Below, piece by piece: positions 1 to 7,675 of a stretch of 64,000 bases of DNA. Position 1 is the stretch's first letter; the number at the start of each line of letters is the position of its first letter. The position numbers and the translations under genes are program-made. This stretch comes from CAMLJR01 sp964631955 (GTDB lineage: Bacteria; Pseudomonadota; Gammaproteobacteria; Pseudomonadales; CAMLJR01). The stretch covers positions 51,381 to 115,380 of the forward strand of contig CAZWBA010000012.1 in NCBI GenBank assembly GCA_964631955.1, read 5' to 3'. The notes beneath the pieces were generated by a model, which did no database searches, was not told the origin of the DNA, and saw only the letters and a list, made by a program, of their open reading frames with translations.

Positions 1-1
1 C

Positions 2-1375
2 GTGCTCTGTTTGGTCGGTCCGCCCGGTGTTGGTAAAACCTCGCTCGGCGAATCGATTGCGAAAGCCACCAACCGCAAATTCGTGCGGATGGCGCTTGGC
101 GGGGTGCGGGACGAGGCCGAAATTCGCGGCCATCGTCGTACCTATATCGGATCTCTGCCAGGAAAAATCGTGCAGAAAATGGCGAAGGCGGAGGTGCGCA
201 ATCCGCTATTTTTGCTCGATGAAATCGATAAGATGGGAATGGACCATCGCGGCGATCCGGCATCCGCGCTGCTTGAGGTGCTCGATCCCGAACAAAACAG
301 CACATTCAACGATCACTACCTCGAAGTTGATTATGACTTGTCGGATGTGATGTTCATATGCACGTCGAACTCGTTGAATATCCCAGGCCCGTTGCTCGAT
401 CGCATGGAGATCATTCGGATTCCGGGTTATACCGAAGACGAAAAAATCAACATAGCGGAGCGTTATCTGAAGCCGAAGCAAATGCGCAATAACGGCTTGC
501 GCGAAAATGAGTTGGTAATCGAAGAATCCGCCATTCGTGATTTGATTCGCTACTACACGCGTGAAGCAGGTGTGCGCGGACTGGAGCGCGAAGTGGCGAA
601 AATCTGCCGCAAGGTGGTGAAAGAGTCTTCGCTCAATAAGACGTCTCAGCCAATCGTCGTTAGTGCGGATAATTTGGAACACTACTGCGGTGTGCGTAAA
701 TTTTCATTTGGTGTCGCCGAAGAGAAAAATCAGATCGGCCAGGTTACCGGTTTGGCATGGACTCAGGTTGGTGGCGAGCTGTTGACTATTGAAACTGTTG
801 CAGTCGTTGGTAAAGGGCGGCAAGTTAAAACCGGCTCGCTGGGCGACGTCATGCAGGAATCGATACAGGCAGCCTTGACCGTTGTTCGCAGCCGCTCGCA
901 GAAGCTCGGCATTCCCGCGAGCTATCATGAAAAACACGATCTTCATATTCACGTACCCGAAGGCGCGACGCCGAAAGATGGTCCGAGCGCGGGTGTCGGC
1001 ATGTGTACGGCGCTGGTGTCTGTAATGACCGGTATTCCGGTTCGCTCCGATGTGGCGATGACGGGTGAAATCACCTTGCGCGGACAGGTGCTGCGCATCG
1101 GGGGCCTCAAGGAAAAATTACTCGCTGCGCATCGCGGTGGTATTAAAACGGTTGTTATCCCCGAGGAAAACGAACCGGATCTCAAAGAGATTCCGGATAA
1201 TATAAAAAGCGATTTGCAAATCAAGCCGGTCAAATGGATTGATGAAGTACTGCAAATTGCCCTGGAGCGTATGCCTGAAGCGTTATCCGACGAAGCATAT
1301 CTGGAAAAGGAGTCTGCTTCGAAGGTGGAGGCACAGGGCGAAAAGGGTGAGCAAAATCGCATAAGCGCGCATTAA
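2..1375 (+). CDS. lon: Lon ATP-dependent protease, C-terminal part (5' end outside window)
   Basis: Lon degrades misfolded and regulatory proteins in the cytoplasm as an ATP-driven hexamer. The visible 457 residues begin at the AAA+ Walker A motif (GPPGVGKT, residues 6-13 of this fragment). They continue through Walker B (LFLLDEID, 69-76) into the serine protease domain. The catalytic Ser329 sits in PKDGPSAG and Lys372 in GGLKEK, 43 residues apart as in E. coli Lon, so the protease dyad is intact. The N-terminal substrate-binding domain lies upstream of base 1. The first codon seen is therefore not the start. The C-terminal tail after the protease domain is about 40 residues and charged. The gene is followed by hupB, a common gammaproteobacterial order. 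A perfect 14-bp inverted repeat spans its stop codon. Confidence 0.97.
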   Translation: MLCLVGPPGVGKTSLGESIAKATNRKFVRMALGGVRDEAEIRGHRRTYIGSLPGKIVQKMAKAEVRNPLFLLDEIDKMGMDHRGDPASALLEVLDPEQNSTFNDHYLEVDYDLSDVMFICTSNSLNIPGPLLDRMEIIRIPGYTEDEKINIAERYLKPKQMRNNGLRENELVIEESAIRDLIRYYTREAGVRGLEREVAKICRKVVKESSLNKTSQPIVVSADNLEHYCGVRKFSFGVAEEKNQIGQVTGLAWTQVGGELLTIETVAVVGKGRQVKTGSLGDVMQESIQAALTVVRSRSQKLGIPASYHEKHDLHIHVPEGATPKDGPSAGVGMCTALVSVMTGIPVRSDVAMTGEITLRGQVLRIGGLKEKLLAAHRGGIKTVVIPEENEPDLKEIPDNIKSDLQIKPVKWIDEVLQIALERMPEALSDEAYLEKESASKVEAQGEKGEQNRISAH

Positions 1376-1394
1376 TCACTTGCGCGCTTATGCG
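1358..1394 (+). repeat. 14-bp perfect inverted repeat across the lon stop codon
   Basis: CGCATAAGCGCGCA (1358-1371) pairs perfectly with its complement at 1381-1394 across a 9-base loop. The lon TAA (1373-1375) lies in the loop. No U-run follows, so it is not a standard intrinsic terminator. It could protect the lon mRNA 3' end or take part in Rho-dependent termination. Confidence 0.6.
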
Positions 1395-1421
1395 TATGTG
1401 CGAGCAATTCTGCCGCATTCC

Positions 1422-1452
1422 TTGACCCGCCGCGGAGCAGTTGGTGTAGAAT
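1422..1452 (+). promoter_or_regulatory. Possible sigma-70 promoter of hupB
   Basis: TTGACC (1422-1427) and TAGAAT (1447-1452) resemble -35 and -10 boxes, about 115 bases before hupB. The 19-base spacer is longer than the usual 17, so this is a weak call. Confidence 0.35.
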
Positions 1453-1566
1453 CCCCGTTCCGCGGCGCCATCACCAGTTCGCGATCAATCTAAAATGAGT
1501 AATACGTCGGCTGGTTCACAAGCCAGCACGCAGTTTTGAATTGTTTTTATTTTTAAGGGGAACAGT

Positions 1567-1839
1567 GTGAATAAGACCGAGCTTATTGAAGCGATTGCCG
1601 CAGCAGCCGATTTACCAAAAGCCTCTGCTGGCCGCGCACTGGATGCAGTGCTCGATGCCATCACTGGTGCGTTGAAAAAAGATGATCAGGTTGTGCTGGT
1701 GGGTTTTGGTACTTTTGCGGTCAAAGAGCGCGCTGCGCGCACTGGCCGCAATCCACAAACCGGTAAGCCGATCGAGATCGCTGCGGCAAAAATTCCAAGC
1801 TTTCGCCCCGGTAAAGCGTTGAAAGACGCGGTCAATTAA
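1567..1839 (+). CDS. hupB: DNA-binding protein HU-beta
   Basis: This is a small nucleoid protein that bends DNA as a dimer. The 90 residues match the normal HU length. The HU signature is visible (VGFGTFAVKERAARTGRNP, about residues 46-64), including the flexible beta-arm with TGRNPQTGKPIEI that enters the DNA minor groove. The start is GTG at 1567, supported by AAGGGGAA just upstream. The gene lies between lon and ppiD, as in many gammaproteobacteria, and is followed by an intrinsic terminator at 1895-1927. Assignment as HU-beta rather than HU-alpha rests on the lon neighbourhood. Confidence 0.96.
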   Translation: MNKTELIEAIAAAADLPKASAGRALDAVLDAITGALKKDDQVVLVGFGTFAVKERAARTGRNPQTGKPIEIAAAKIPSFRPGKALKDAVN

Positions 1840-1894
1840 GTTTTATCCGTGTAAATGCTATCGCCAAGTTTCTATCGTAGAACTGGCAACGTTT

Positions 1895-1927
1895 AAAGGG
1901 CGCATCGATTGGTGTGCCTTTTTTTTT
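1895..1927 (+). terminator. Intrinsic terminator after hupB
   Basis: AAAGGGCGCA (1895-1904) pairs with TGTGCCTTTT (1913-1922) across an 8-base loop, allowing two G-U pairs. The stem runs into nine consecutive T. It separates hupB from ppiD. Confidence 0.8.
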
Positions 1928-2011
1928 ACTGGCTAATTTCGCGTCGAGTTCAGTGCTGCAAACATCTGCGCAGCGTTCGTTACGAATGTCAGAATAAAAT
2001 CAGAGGAAATC

Positions 2012-3898
2012 ATGCTGCAAAATATTCGAGAGAATATTCAGGGAACCGTGGCGAAAGTCATCATCGGCCTCATTATTGTTCCGTTCGCAATTTTCGGTAT
2101 CGATAGTCTGGTGGGTGGCGGTGGGCCAGTCGAAGTCGCAACGGTTAATGACGACAAAATTTCCGAGCTGGAGCTACAGCAGGCGATCAATGTGCAGAAG
2201 CAGCAATTGCTCGCGAGAATGGGCGACAGGATTCAACCGGAAATGCTGGATGACGCCACTTTGCGTGGGCCTGCGCTGGATGGCCTGATTACCCAGCGTC
2301 TGCTGCAGCAGCGCGCTGCTGACATGAAGCTTTCGATATCTGCCCAACTTGTCGATCAGACGATTCTTTCCATTGCGGCTTTTCAGGACAACGGTAAATT
2401 CTCACCCGAGCGCTACCAGATACTGCTTCAAAATCAGGGTTATACGCCCGCATATTTCAAGCACATGATCCAGCAGGAGCTCATCGTCAACCAACTGCAT
2501 AGCGGTTTATCCGAATCGGAATTTGTTACCAGTAAGGAGTTGGAAAAAGTTGCGGGCATGTTGCAGCAGCAGCGCTCTTTTAACTACGTGACAATTCCTC
2601 TTGCAGCACTTGCCGATAAAGTCACGCCCGATGATAAGAGCATCGAATCTTACTATCTGGCAAATAAAGAACAGTTTTTGAGTCCCGAGAAAGTAAAACT
2701 CGACTATATCGATTTGCGTATCGAAGATTTTGCGCCGCCGGTTGACGATAAGGCACTGCAGGCCGAGTACGATCGCGAAATTGCAAATATGAAACCTGTA
2801 ACTGAGCGCCGCGCCGCGCACATTCTGATAGAAATCAATAAGGAACGCGATGAGCAGCAGGCTCTTGAGCTGGCTGGCTCCATCGTGAAGAAAGTTGCTG
2901 CCGGTGAAGATTTTGCGAAACTGGCTGCGCAATATTCTGACGATATCGGTTCGAAAAATAGCGGCGGTGACATTGGCGTCAGTGATGGTACGGTATTTCC
3001 GCCCATATTCGAGGAAAATCTCGCCAAATTAAACACGGGCGAAATATCCGCGCCAATTAAAACTGCCGATGGTATCGAGCTGCTCAAATTGATCGAGGCG
3101 AACACCAGACCATTGCCGACTTTCGCGGAAAGAAAGGATGAAATCGCACAGCGCTTATTGCGCGATAAAGCCCAGCCGGCCTTGTTGAAGACAGTCGAGA
3201 GGCTGCGCGATCTCGTTTTCAATTCCGATGGTTTGAATGTGCCTGCGTCCGAACTCAAATTATCGGTTAGGACCAGCGACTGGATCGAGCGCAACAGCAA
3301 GGATCCATTACTCGGTAGTGAAAAGGTTGTTGCAGCTGTCTTTAGCCCTGAAGTGTTGAAGGAGCGCAATAACAGCGATGTGATCGAATTGAACGCAGAT
3401 CATTACATCGTCGTCCGAGTTAAAGAGCATCAGGAAGCGCAGCCAAAACCATTGGCCGATGTCACGAACGATATTGTGAAGGCTCTCAAGCAGGAGCGGG
3501 CATTAGAACAGGCCCGGCAAATTGCGGCCGATATCGGAAAACGTTTGACGCAGGGCGATGATTTCAAAAAAGTTGTCGCAGAGGCTGGCTACACGGCAAG
3601 AGCTGTGGAAAAAACGACACGTAATGGCGGCAGCAATGCTGTGCCGGAATTGGCGCGCAGTGTCTTTGCGCTGCCGCGTCCTGATACCGGTAAACCGTTG
3701 CCGATCGATACCGTCAATACCGCCGCTGGTGATTTGGCTTTGTTGCAACTGAGCGAGGTGATCGAGGGGCAGCCAGACAGTCTCAACGATGTGCAGCGTG
3801 GAGCGATCATCGCGCAATTACGACAGGGATTCGGGTCGGAGGATTTCGCTGTGTTCATGGAAAACCTACGTGCACAGGCCGAGATTGAGCGCCGTTAA
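2012..3898 (+). CDS. ppiD: Peptidyl-prolyl cis-trans isomerase PpiD, inner-membrane anchored
   Basis: PpiD is a periplasmic chaperone at the SecYEG exit that helps newly exported proteins fold. The 628 residues match the family length. One transmembrane segment near residues 14-34 (VIIGLIIVPFAIFGI) leaves the rest in the periplasm. A SurA-like N-terminal chaperone region follows. A parvulin rotamase domain at about 267-365 carries AAHILIE, then GGDIGVSDGTVFPPIFEENL. A less conserved second region makes up the C-terminus. GAGGAAAT precedes the ATG. The gene follows hupB after a terminator, so it is probably transcribed separately. In PpiD the rotamase domain is often catalytically weak, and I cannot judge its activity here. 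Confidence 0.95.
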   Translation: MLQNIRENIQGTVAKVIIGLIIVPFAIFGIDSLVGGGGPVEVATVNDDKISELELQQAINVQKQQLLARMGDRIQPEMLDDATLRGPALDGLITQRLLQQRAADMKLSISAQLVDQTILSIAAFQDNGKFSPERYQILLQNQGYTPAYFKHMIQQELIVNQLHSGLSESEFVTSKELEKVAGMLQQQRSFNYVTIPLAALADKVTPDDKSIESYYLANKEQFLSPEKVKLDYIDLRIEDFAPPVDDKALQAEYDREIANMKPVTERRAAHILIEINKERDEQQALELAGSIVKKVAAGEDFAKLAAQYSDDIGSKNSGGDIGVSDGTVFPPIFEENLAKLNTGEISAPIKTADGIELLKLIEANTRPLPTFAERKDEIAQRLLRDKAQPALLKTVERLRDLVFNSDGLNVPASELKLSVRTSDWIERNSKDPLLGSEKVVAAVFSPEVLKERNNSDVIELNADHYIVVRVKEHQEAQPKPLADVTNDIVKALKQERALEQARQIAADIGKRLTQGDDFKKVVAEAGYTARAVEKTTRNGGSNAVPELARSVFALPRPDTGKPLPIDTVNTAAGDLALLQLSEVIEGQPDSLNDVQRGAIIAQLRQGFGSEDFAVFMENLRAQAEIERR

Positions 3899-3941
3899 AA
3901 ATCGAGATAATCAGACCGATAATAAATGCGAGGAAAGCGTT

Positions 3942-5117
3942 ATGTTCAAGGTACTCACACTGAACCAGATTTCCGTGAAAGGTCTTGAGCGCTTGCCGCG
4001 CGATATTTATGAAATCGCCAGCGAGTTCAGCAGTCCGGATGCAATTTTGTTGCGGAGCCACAAATTGCAGGCCGGCGATATTGGCGAGTCGGTGAAAGCA
4101 ATCGCGCGCGCCGGCGCGGGAGTCAATAACATTCCGGTGCTGGCGTGCACGGAGCGCGGCATTCCCGTGTTCAACACACCGGGGGCCAATGCCAATGCAG
4201 TCAAGGAGCTCATCCTGTCGGCGTTGACATTGGGCTCACGCGGAATTCTCGAAGGCATTCACTATGTGCAAACCTTATCGCACATGAACGATGCTGCGGA
4301 GATGAGCAAACTGCTAGAAAAGGAAAAGGCGCGCTTCAAGGGCAATGAGCTGCTCGGCAAAACGCTGGGCGTCGTGGGACTAGGTGCAATTGGCTCCCTC
4401 GTCGCTGACATGGCGCTTAAATTGGGCATGGATGTTATCGGTTACGATCCGGCGATTTCCGTTGACGCTGCCTGGCGCCTGCCGCGCGAAGTACGCAAAA
4501 TCGATAATCTCGTTTCGCTCTTTGCAAAAGCTGATTTCATTACCTTGCATTTGCCGGTACTTGATTCAACGCGCGGCCTTATCAATCGCGAGCTGTTGAA
4601 AAATGCTAAACCGGAATTGCGCCTGCTGAATTTCTCGCGAGAGGAAATTGTCGATCTGACCGGCTTGATCGAATCGCTGAACGAGAAGCGCCTGCATCGT
4701 TACATCACCGATTTCCCAGCACCGGGCCTTATCGGTCGCGATGATGTCGTATTGATGCCGCATATTGGCGCGAGTACCGATGAGGCTGAGGAAAATTGCG
4801 CCATCATGGCAGCGAATCAGCTGCGAGATTTTCTTGAAAACGGCAATATCACCAATGCGGTCAATTTTCCTTCACTCTCGCTGGATCGCAATGCCAATGG
4901 TGTGAGGCTCGCGATTACCAATCGCAACATACCTAAAATGCTGAGCCAGTTGCTCGCTGTGTTGGCCGATGCCAATATCAACGTGATCGATATGCTCAAT
5001 AAAAGCCGCGACGATGTTGCGTACAATCTCATCGACGTCGCGTCGGAGCCGAGTACCGAGTTTCTGCAACGCATGCGCGCTGTCGAAGGTGTGGTTAACG
5101 TCCGTTTGATTCGTTAA
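3942..5117 (+). CDS. serA: D-3-phosphoglycerate dehydrogenase, short ACT-domain type
   Basis: This enzyme oxidises 3-phosphoglycerate with NAD in the first step of serine synthesis. From ATG 3942 (AGGAAA upstream) it is 391 residues. The frame stays open further upstream into ppiD, but the conserved N-terminus MFKVLTLNQIS starts here. The Rossmann motif GLGAIG is at 146-151. Arg234 (NFSREEIVD) and the catalytic His274 (PHIGAS) are present. An ACT regulatory domain fills about residues 320-391. The segment that in other hydroxyacid dehydrogenases carries the catalytic Glu (DVFxxEP) reads TDFPAPG here, as I recall from other members of this short SerA subgroup. The spacing to the lipoprotein gene downstream is 24 bases, suggesting co-transcription. 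Confidence 0.92.
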   Translation: MFKVLTLNQISVKGLERLPRDIYEIASEFSSPDAILLRSHKLQAGDIGESVKAIARAGAGVNNIPVLACTERGIPVFNTPGANANAVKELILSALTLGSRGILEGIHYVQTLSHMNDAAEMSKLLEKEKARFKGNELLGKTLGVVGLGAIGSLVADMALKLGMDVIGYDPAISVDAAWRLPREVRKIDNLVSLFAKADFITLHLPVLDSTRGLINRELLKNAKPELRLLNFSREEIVDLTGLIESLNEKRLHRYITDFPAPGLIGRDDVVLMPHIGASTDEAEENCAIMAANQLRDFLENGNITNAVNFPSLSLDRNANGVRLAITNRNIPKMLSQLLAVLADANINVIDMLNKSRDDVAYNLIDVASEPSTEFLQRMRAVEGVVNVRLIR

Positions 5118-5141
5118 GTTTTGCTAACGAAGGAGGCAGCA

Positions 5142-5702
5142 ATGGGTCGGCTGAGAATTATCGCTGCATTCTTGTTGTTTTCTCTGGCTGGATGTACGCC
5201 TGAATACTTTCGACAGCAGAGCGAAGCGTTAGCCGAAACGGTACGCCTGAGCGATTCGATTCGAGTCGAGCGTAATACCGATCGTTTATTGGCGCGACAG
5301 GCGTATGTCTGTCTGATAAGCGCCGACGGTGGGTCCGCAAGCGGTGGAGAGTTGCTACGCACGATACAGGCGGGTTTCAGCGGCTATTTTTACGCGGTGA
5401 GTGTTGCCGGAGAATCGATCGACTATCTCCGGGCAGTGGCCGAACCGCCGTGCCCAGGCGCATCGTTTTTATTTTATGTGCAGCCTAATCAGACACCGAG
5501 CTGTTCCGACAGCAGTGAAAATGCCTGTCAAAGTATCGCGTCGCAGTTTGTTTTTTCGGTTGTCAGTATCGGCGATCAAAGTCTTGTCGATCGTATCCAG
5601 TTTTCAATTAACGATAGTTTTTTACCCGCTGCGTCGAGCGAGCGCGAGCGTCGACAGAAGGCGTTCGAGCAATTGGCCATTGCGTTGATCGGGGGCAGGT
5701 AA
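5142..5702 (+). CDS. Small lipoprotein of unknown function
   Basis: This is a predicted lipoprotein of 186 residues. The start at 5142 is chosen because AAGGAGG lies just upstream and gives a clean signal peptide. The signal is MGRLRIIAAFLLFSLAGC with lipobox LAGC, so Cys18 would be lipidated. The mature part has four more cysteines in two nearby clusters (PPCPG and PSCSDSSENACQS), which may form disulfides. I do not recognise the family. The frame is open a little further upstream, but that extension has no ribosome site. It sits between serA and the DUF1285 gene with 2 bases to the latter, so the three genes probably form an operon. Confidence 0.8.
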   Translation: MGRLRIIAAFLLFSLAGCTPEYFRQQSEALAETVRLSDSIRVERNTDRLLARQAYVCLISADGGSASGGELLRTIQAGFSGYFYAVSVAGESIDYLRAVAEPPCPGASFLFYVQPNQTPSCSDSSENACQSIASQFVFSVVSIGDQSLVDRIQFSINDSFLPAASSERERRQKAFEQLAIALIGGR

Positions 5703-5704
5703 CC

Positions 5705-6244
5705 ATGCCGTCGCTGGATAACATCGAGCAGCTGCTGCGGGATCAGCCGCGCAAGCCACCCATCGAGAAATGGCATCCACCATTATCGGGTGACATCGAT
5801 ATCCACATCGACTCGCGCGGCGATTGGTATCACGAAGGTACGCAGATAAAACGTCAGCCTTTGGTTAATTTATTCGCATCGATTCTGCGTCGCGAGCATG
5901 ACGGTCATTATTATCTGGTGACGCCTGTTGAAAAATGGCGTATTCGCGTCGACGATACACCGCTGCTTGCAGTCGATATGGATATTATTGAGTCGGGCAA
6001 GCAACAAAGAGTGATTTTTCGTTTGAATACCGATGAATTGATCCCTCTGGATGATTCCCATCGATTGCACGTTGAAAATGCAACGCAACAACCTCATCCG
6101 ATACTCGATTTGGAACATGGATTGTCGGCACGCCTGACTTCGGCTTTATTTTATCGTTTAATCGATGTCGCCGTGCAGCGTGAAAGCGATCTCGGTATTT
6201 ATAGTCATGGCCGTTGGTTGGTGCTGGCGAAAGTACCGACATAG
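5705..6244 (+). CDS. DUF1285 family protein
   Basis: This 179-residue protein belongs to the DUF1285 family, which has no established biochemical function. Family features visible here are an N-terminal segment with PPIEKWHPPLSGDIDIHI, then DSRGDWYHEGTQIKRQPLVNLF and YYLVTPVEKWRI. It is cytoplasmic, with no signal or membrane segment. It begins 2 bases after the lipoprotein stop, so translation is probably coupled. It ends 44 bases before the convergent gene on the other strand. Confidence 0.88.
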   Translation: MPSLDNIEQLLRDQPRKPPIEKWHPPLSGDIDIHIDSRGDWYHEGTQIKRQPLVNLFASILRREHDGHYYLVTPVEKWRIRVDDTPLLAVDMDIIESGKQQRVIFRLNTDELIPLDDSHRLHVENATQQPHPILDLEHGLSARLTSALFYRLIDVAVQRESDLGIYSHGRWLVLAKVPT

Positions 6245-6288
6245 TTTAAGGCGGGCGATGCTATCTTTCACGATACCGTTCTGCGGAT

Positions 6289-7521
6289 TCAGTTAATCGA
6301 AGGAGTGGTGTCTCGTTTAAAAATTAAACGGGATTTGACGGCGACAATGAATCGATCGAAATCATCGGCGGTTTCAAATACCGCTTCATAAATAGGCTCC
6401 TCCTGATGGTGTAATTCGCTTTTACGTGTGCCACGACGTATGAAGCCATTTTTCTGCGCAATATTTGCTCCCTCAGCAGTCCAGGTCAATGCAATGATTC
6501 TCGCCGGATAACGCAATATCGCCGGTTTTAAATTCTGCTCGAATGCATCAACTACGAGGCGGCCGAGAATTTCGCGCCGATGCCTCGATTTGCGCCATAC
6601 TTGCGCGAGTGATATCGAGGCGATATACCAATAGCTTCCATGTGCAGTGTGGCGGCGGGGGTCGAGGCTGTTCTCATCGATTTCTTCCTCACCGATGCTG
6701 CCATTCAGTAGTGCCTCATATGCCGTTTTTTTCAATGGCCATATATCGATACCGCCGATGATTTTATTGTCGTAGATTGCAAGCCAATTACCGCGTGGAT
6801 AACGTTTTAACCAGCGAAAAACCTGATCGATGTCAGTTTCTCCCATGTCCCCATAATTTTCAGTTTTTGCGAGATCGATCACGTCGCTGCGGCTGTTGGC
6901 TGGTCGAAAACGTAGTCGCGAACCGTCGATGTTTGCAAAAGTGCTAAGTCCCGCATCGCTTTCGCGCGGCAACTCTATCGTGCGCGCGCGGCGTTTCAAA
7001 AAAGCAATGCTGACGGCAGCACACAGATAGAAAATACAGCCAGCGGCGAAGCCAAGCCAAATGTATACAGGAATATGCGAGAAGGCTGCGGTACGCCTTT
7101 GCAGTGAAGTATATGCTGTTGCAATCTGCGAGATATCCGACAATATTCCGAACACACTGAATACCAAAAAGAATATCGAAATTGTTGTCAGATCTGCGTA
7201 AATTCTGCGTCTTTTTTGTGCAATCGCATTGTTGATTTGAAATTCAGCGATACGCTTCTCGTCGTGTCGAATCTTGAGAGCACGAATACGTAGCAGGCGA
7301 AACAGGCGGTCTAATACAAAACAGAAAAACAATGAGAATGAAGCAAGCAGCGAGCTCCAAAACCACATCGGCACATTTTTTATAGCAGGGAAAAATTTTT
7401 CGACACGCTCGTAAACATCAACAATTTTGGCCAGTGCCAGCACAGCGTGAAACAGCCAGAAAATAATGGGCAGCAGGATGGTTAACGCAAATCTGCGCGG
7501 AATTTGTTTTTCTATATCCAT
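6289..7521 (-). CDS. Four-helix membrane protein with C-terminal GNAT-like domain
   Basis: This 410-residue protein joins a membrane part to a soluble part. Predicted membrane helices lie at about residues 12-33, 52-73, 110-131 and 151-175. They look like two repeats of the same unit: each pair is joined by a segment ending FPAIKNVPMWFW or FSHIPVYIWLG. Residues about 200-395 resemble a GNAT acetyltransferase (RLRFRPANSRSDVIDL, GNWLAIYDNKIIGGIDIWP, ALTWTAEGANIAQKNGF). The acetyl-CoA loop (R/Q-x-x-G-x-G/A) appears degenerate (WRKSRHRREILGRLV), so activity is uncertain. It is monocistronic and convergent with the serA group. The function is unknown to me. Confidence 0.75.
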   Translation of the reverse strand: MDIEKQIPRRFALTILLPIIFWLFHAVLALAKIVDVYERVEKFFPAIKNVPMWFWSSLLASFSLFFCFVLDRLFRLLRIRALKIRHDEKRIAEFQINNAIAQKRRRIYADLTTISIFFLVFSVFGILSDISQIATAYTSLQRRTAAFSHIPVYIWLGFAAGCIFYLCAAVSIAFLKRRARTIELPRESDAGLSTFANIDGSRLRFRPANSRSDVIDLAKTENYGDMGETDIDQVFRWLKRYPRGNWLAIYDNKIIGGIDIWPLKKTAYEALLNGSIGEEEIDENSLDPRRHTAHGSYWYIASISLAQVWRKSRHRREILGRLVVDAFEQNLKPAILRYPARIIALTWTAEGANIAQKNGFIRRGTRKSELHHQEEPIYEAVFETADDFDRFIVAVKSRLIFKRDTTPSIN

Positions 7522-7630
7522 GGCATCTTTCCGTAGGTGGGGGTTAATTTAACCTAAGAATAGAGATGTGAGCATATGAAAAAAATCTGACCGCCCAGTA
7601 TGCTTATACGTACTTTAATTTTATTTTTTT

Positions 7631-7664
7631 CAATTAAAAAGCCGCTCATGCGGCTTTTTAATTG
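7631..7664 (-). terminator. Intrinsic terminator after ETF-QO (bidirectional)
   Basis: A perfect 15-bp stem with a TCAT loop has an A-run on one arm and a T-run on the other, so it works in both directions. It lies 12 bases after the ETF-QO stop codon. Confidence 0.9.
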
Positions 7665-7675
7665 AAATGATTTTT

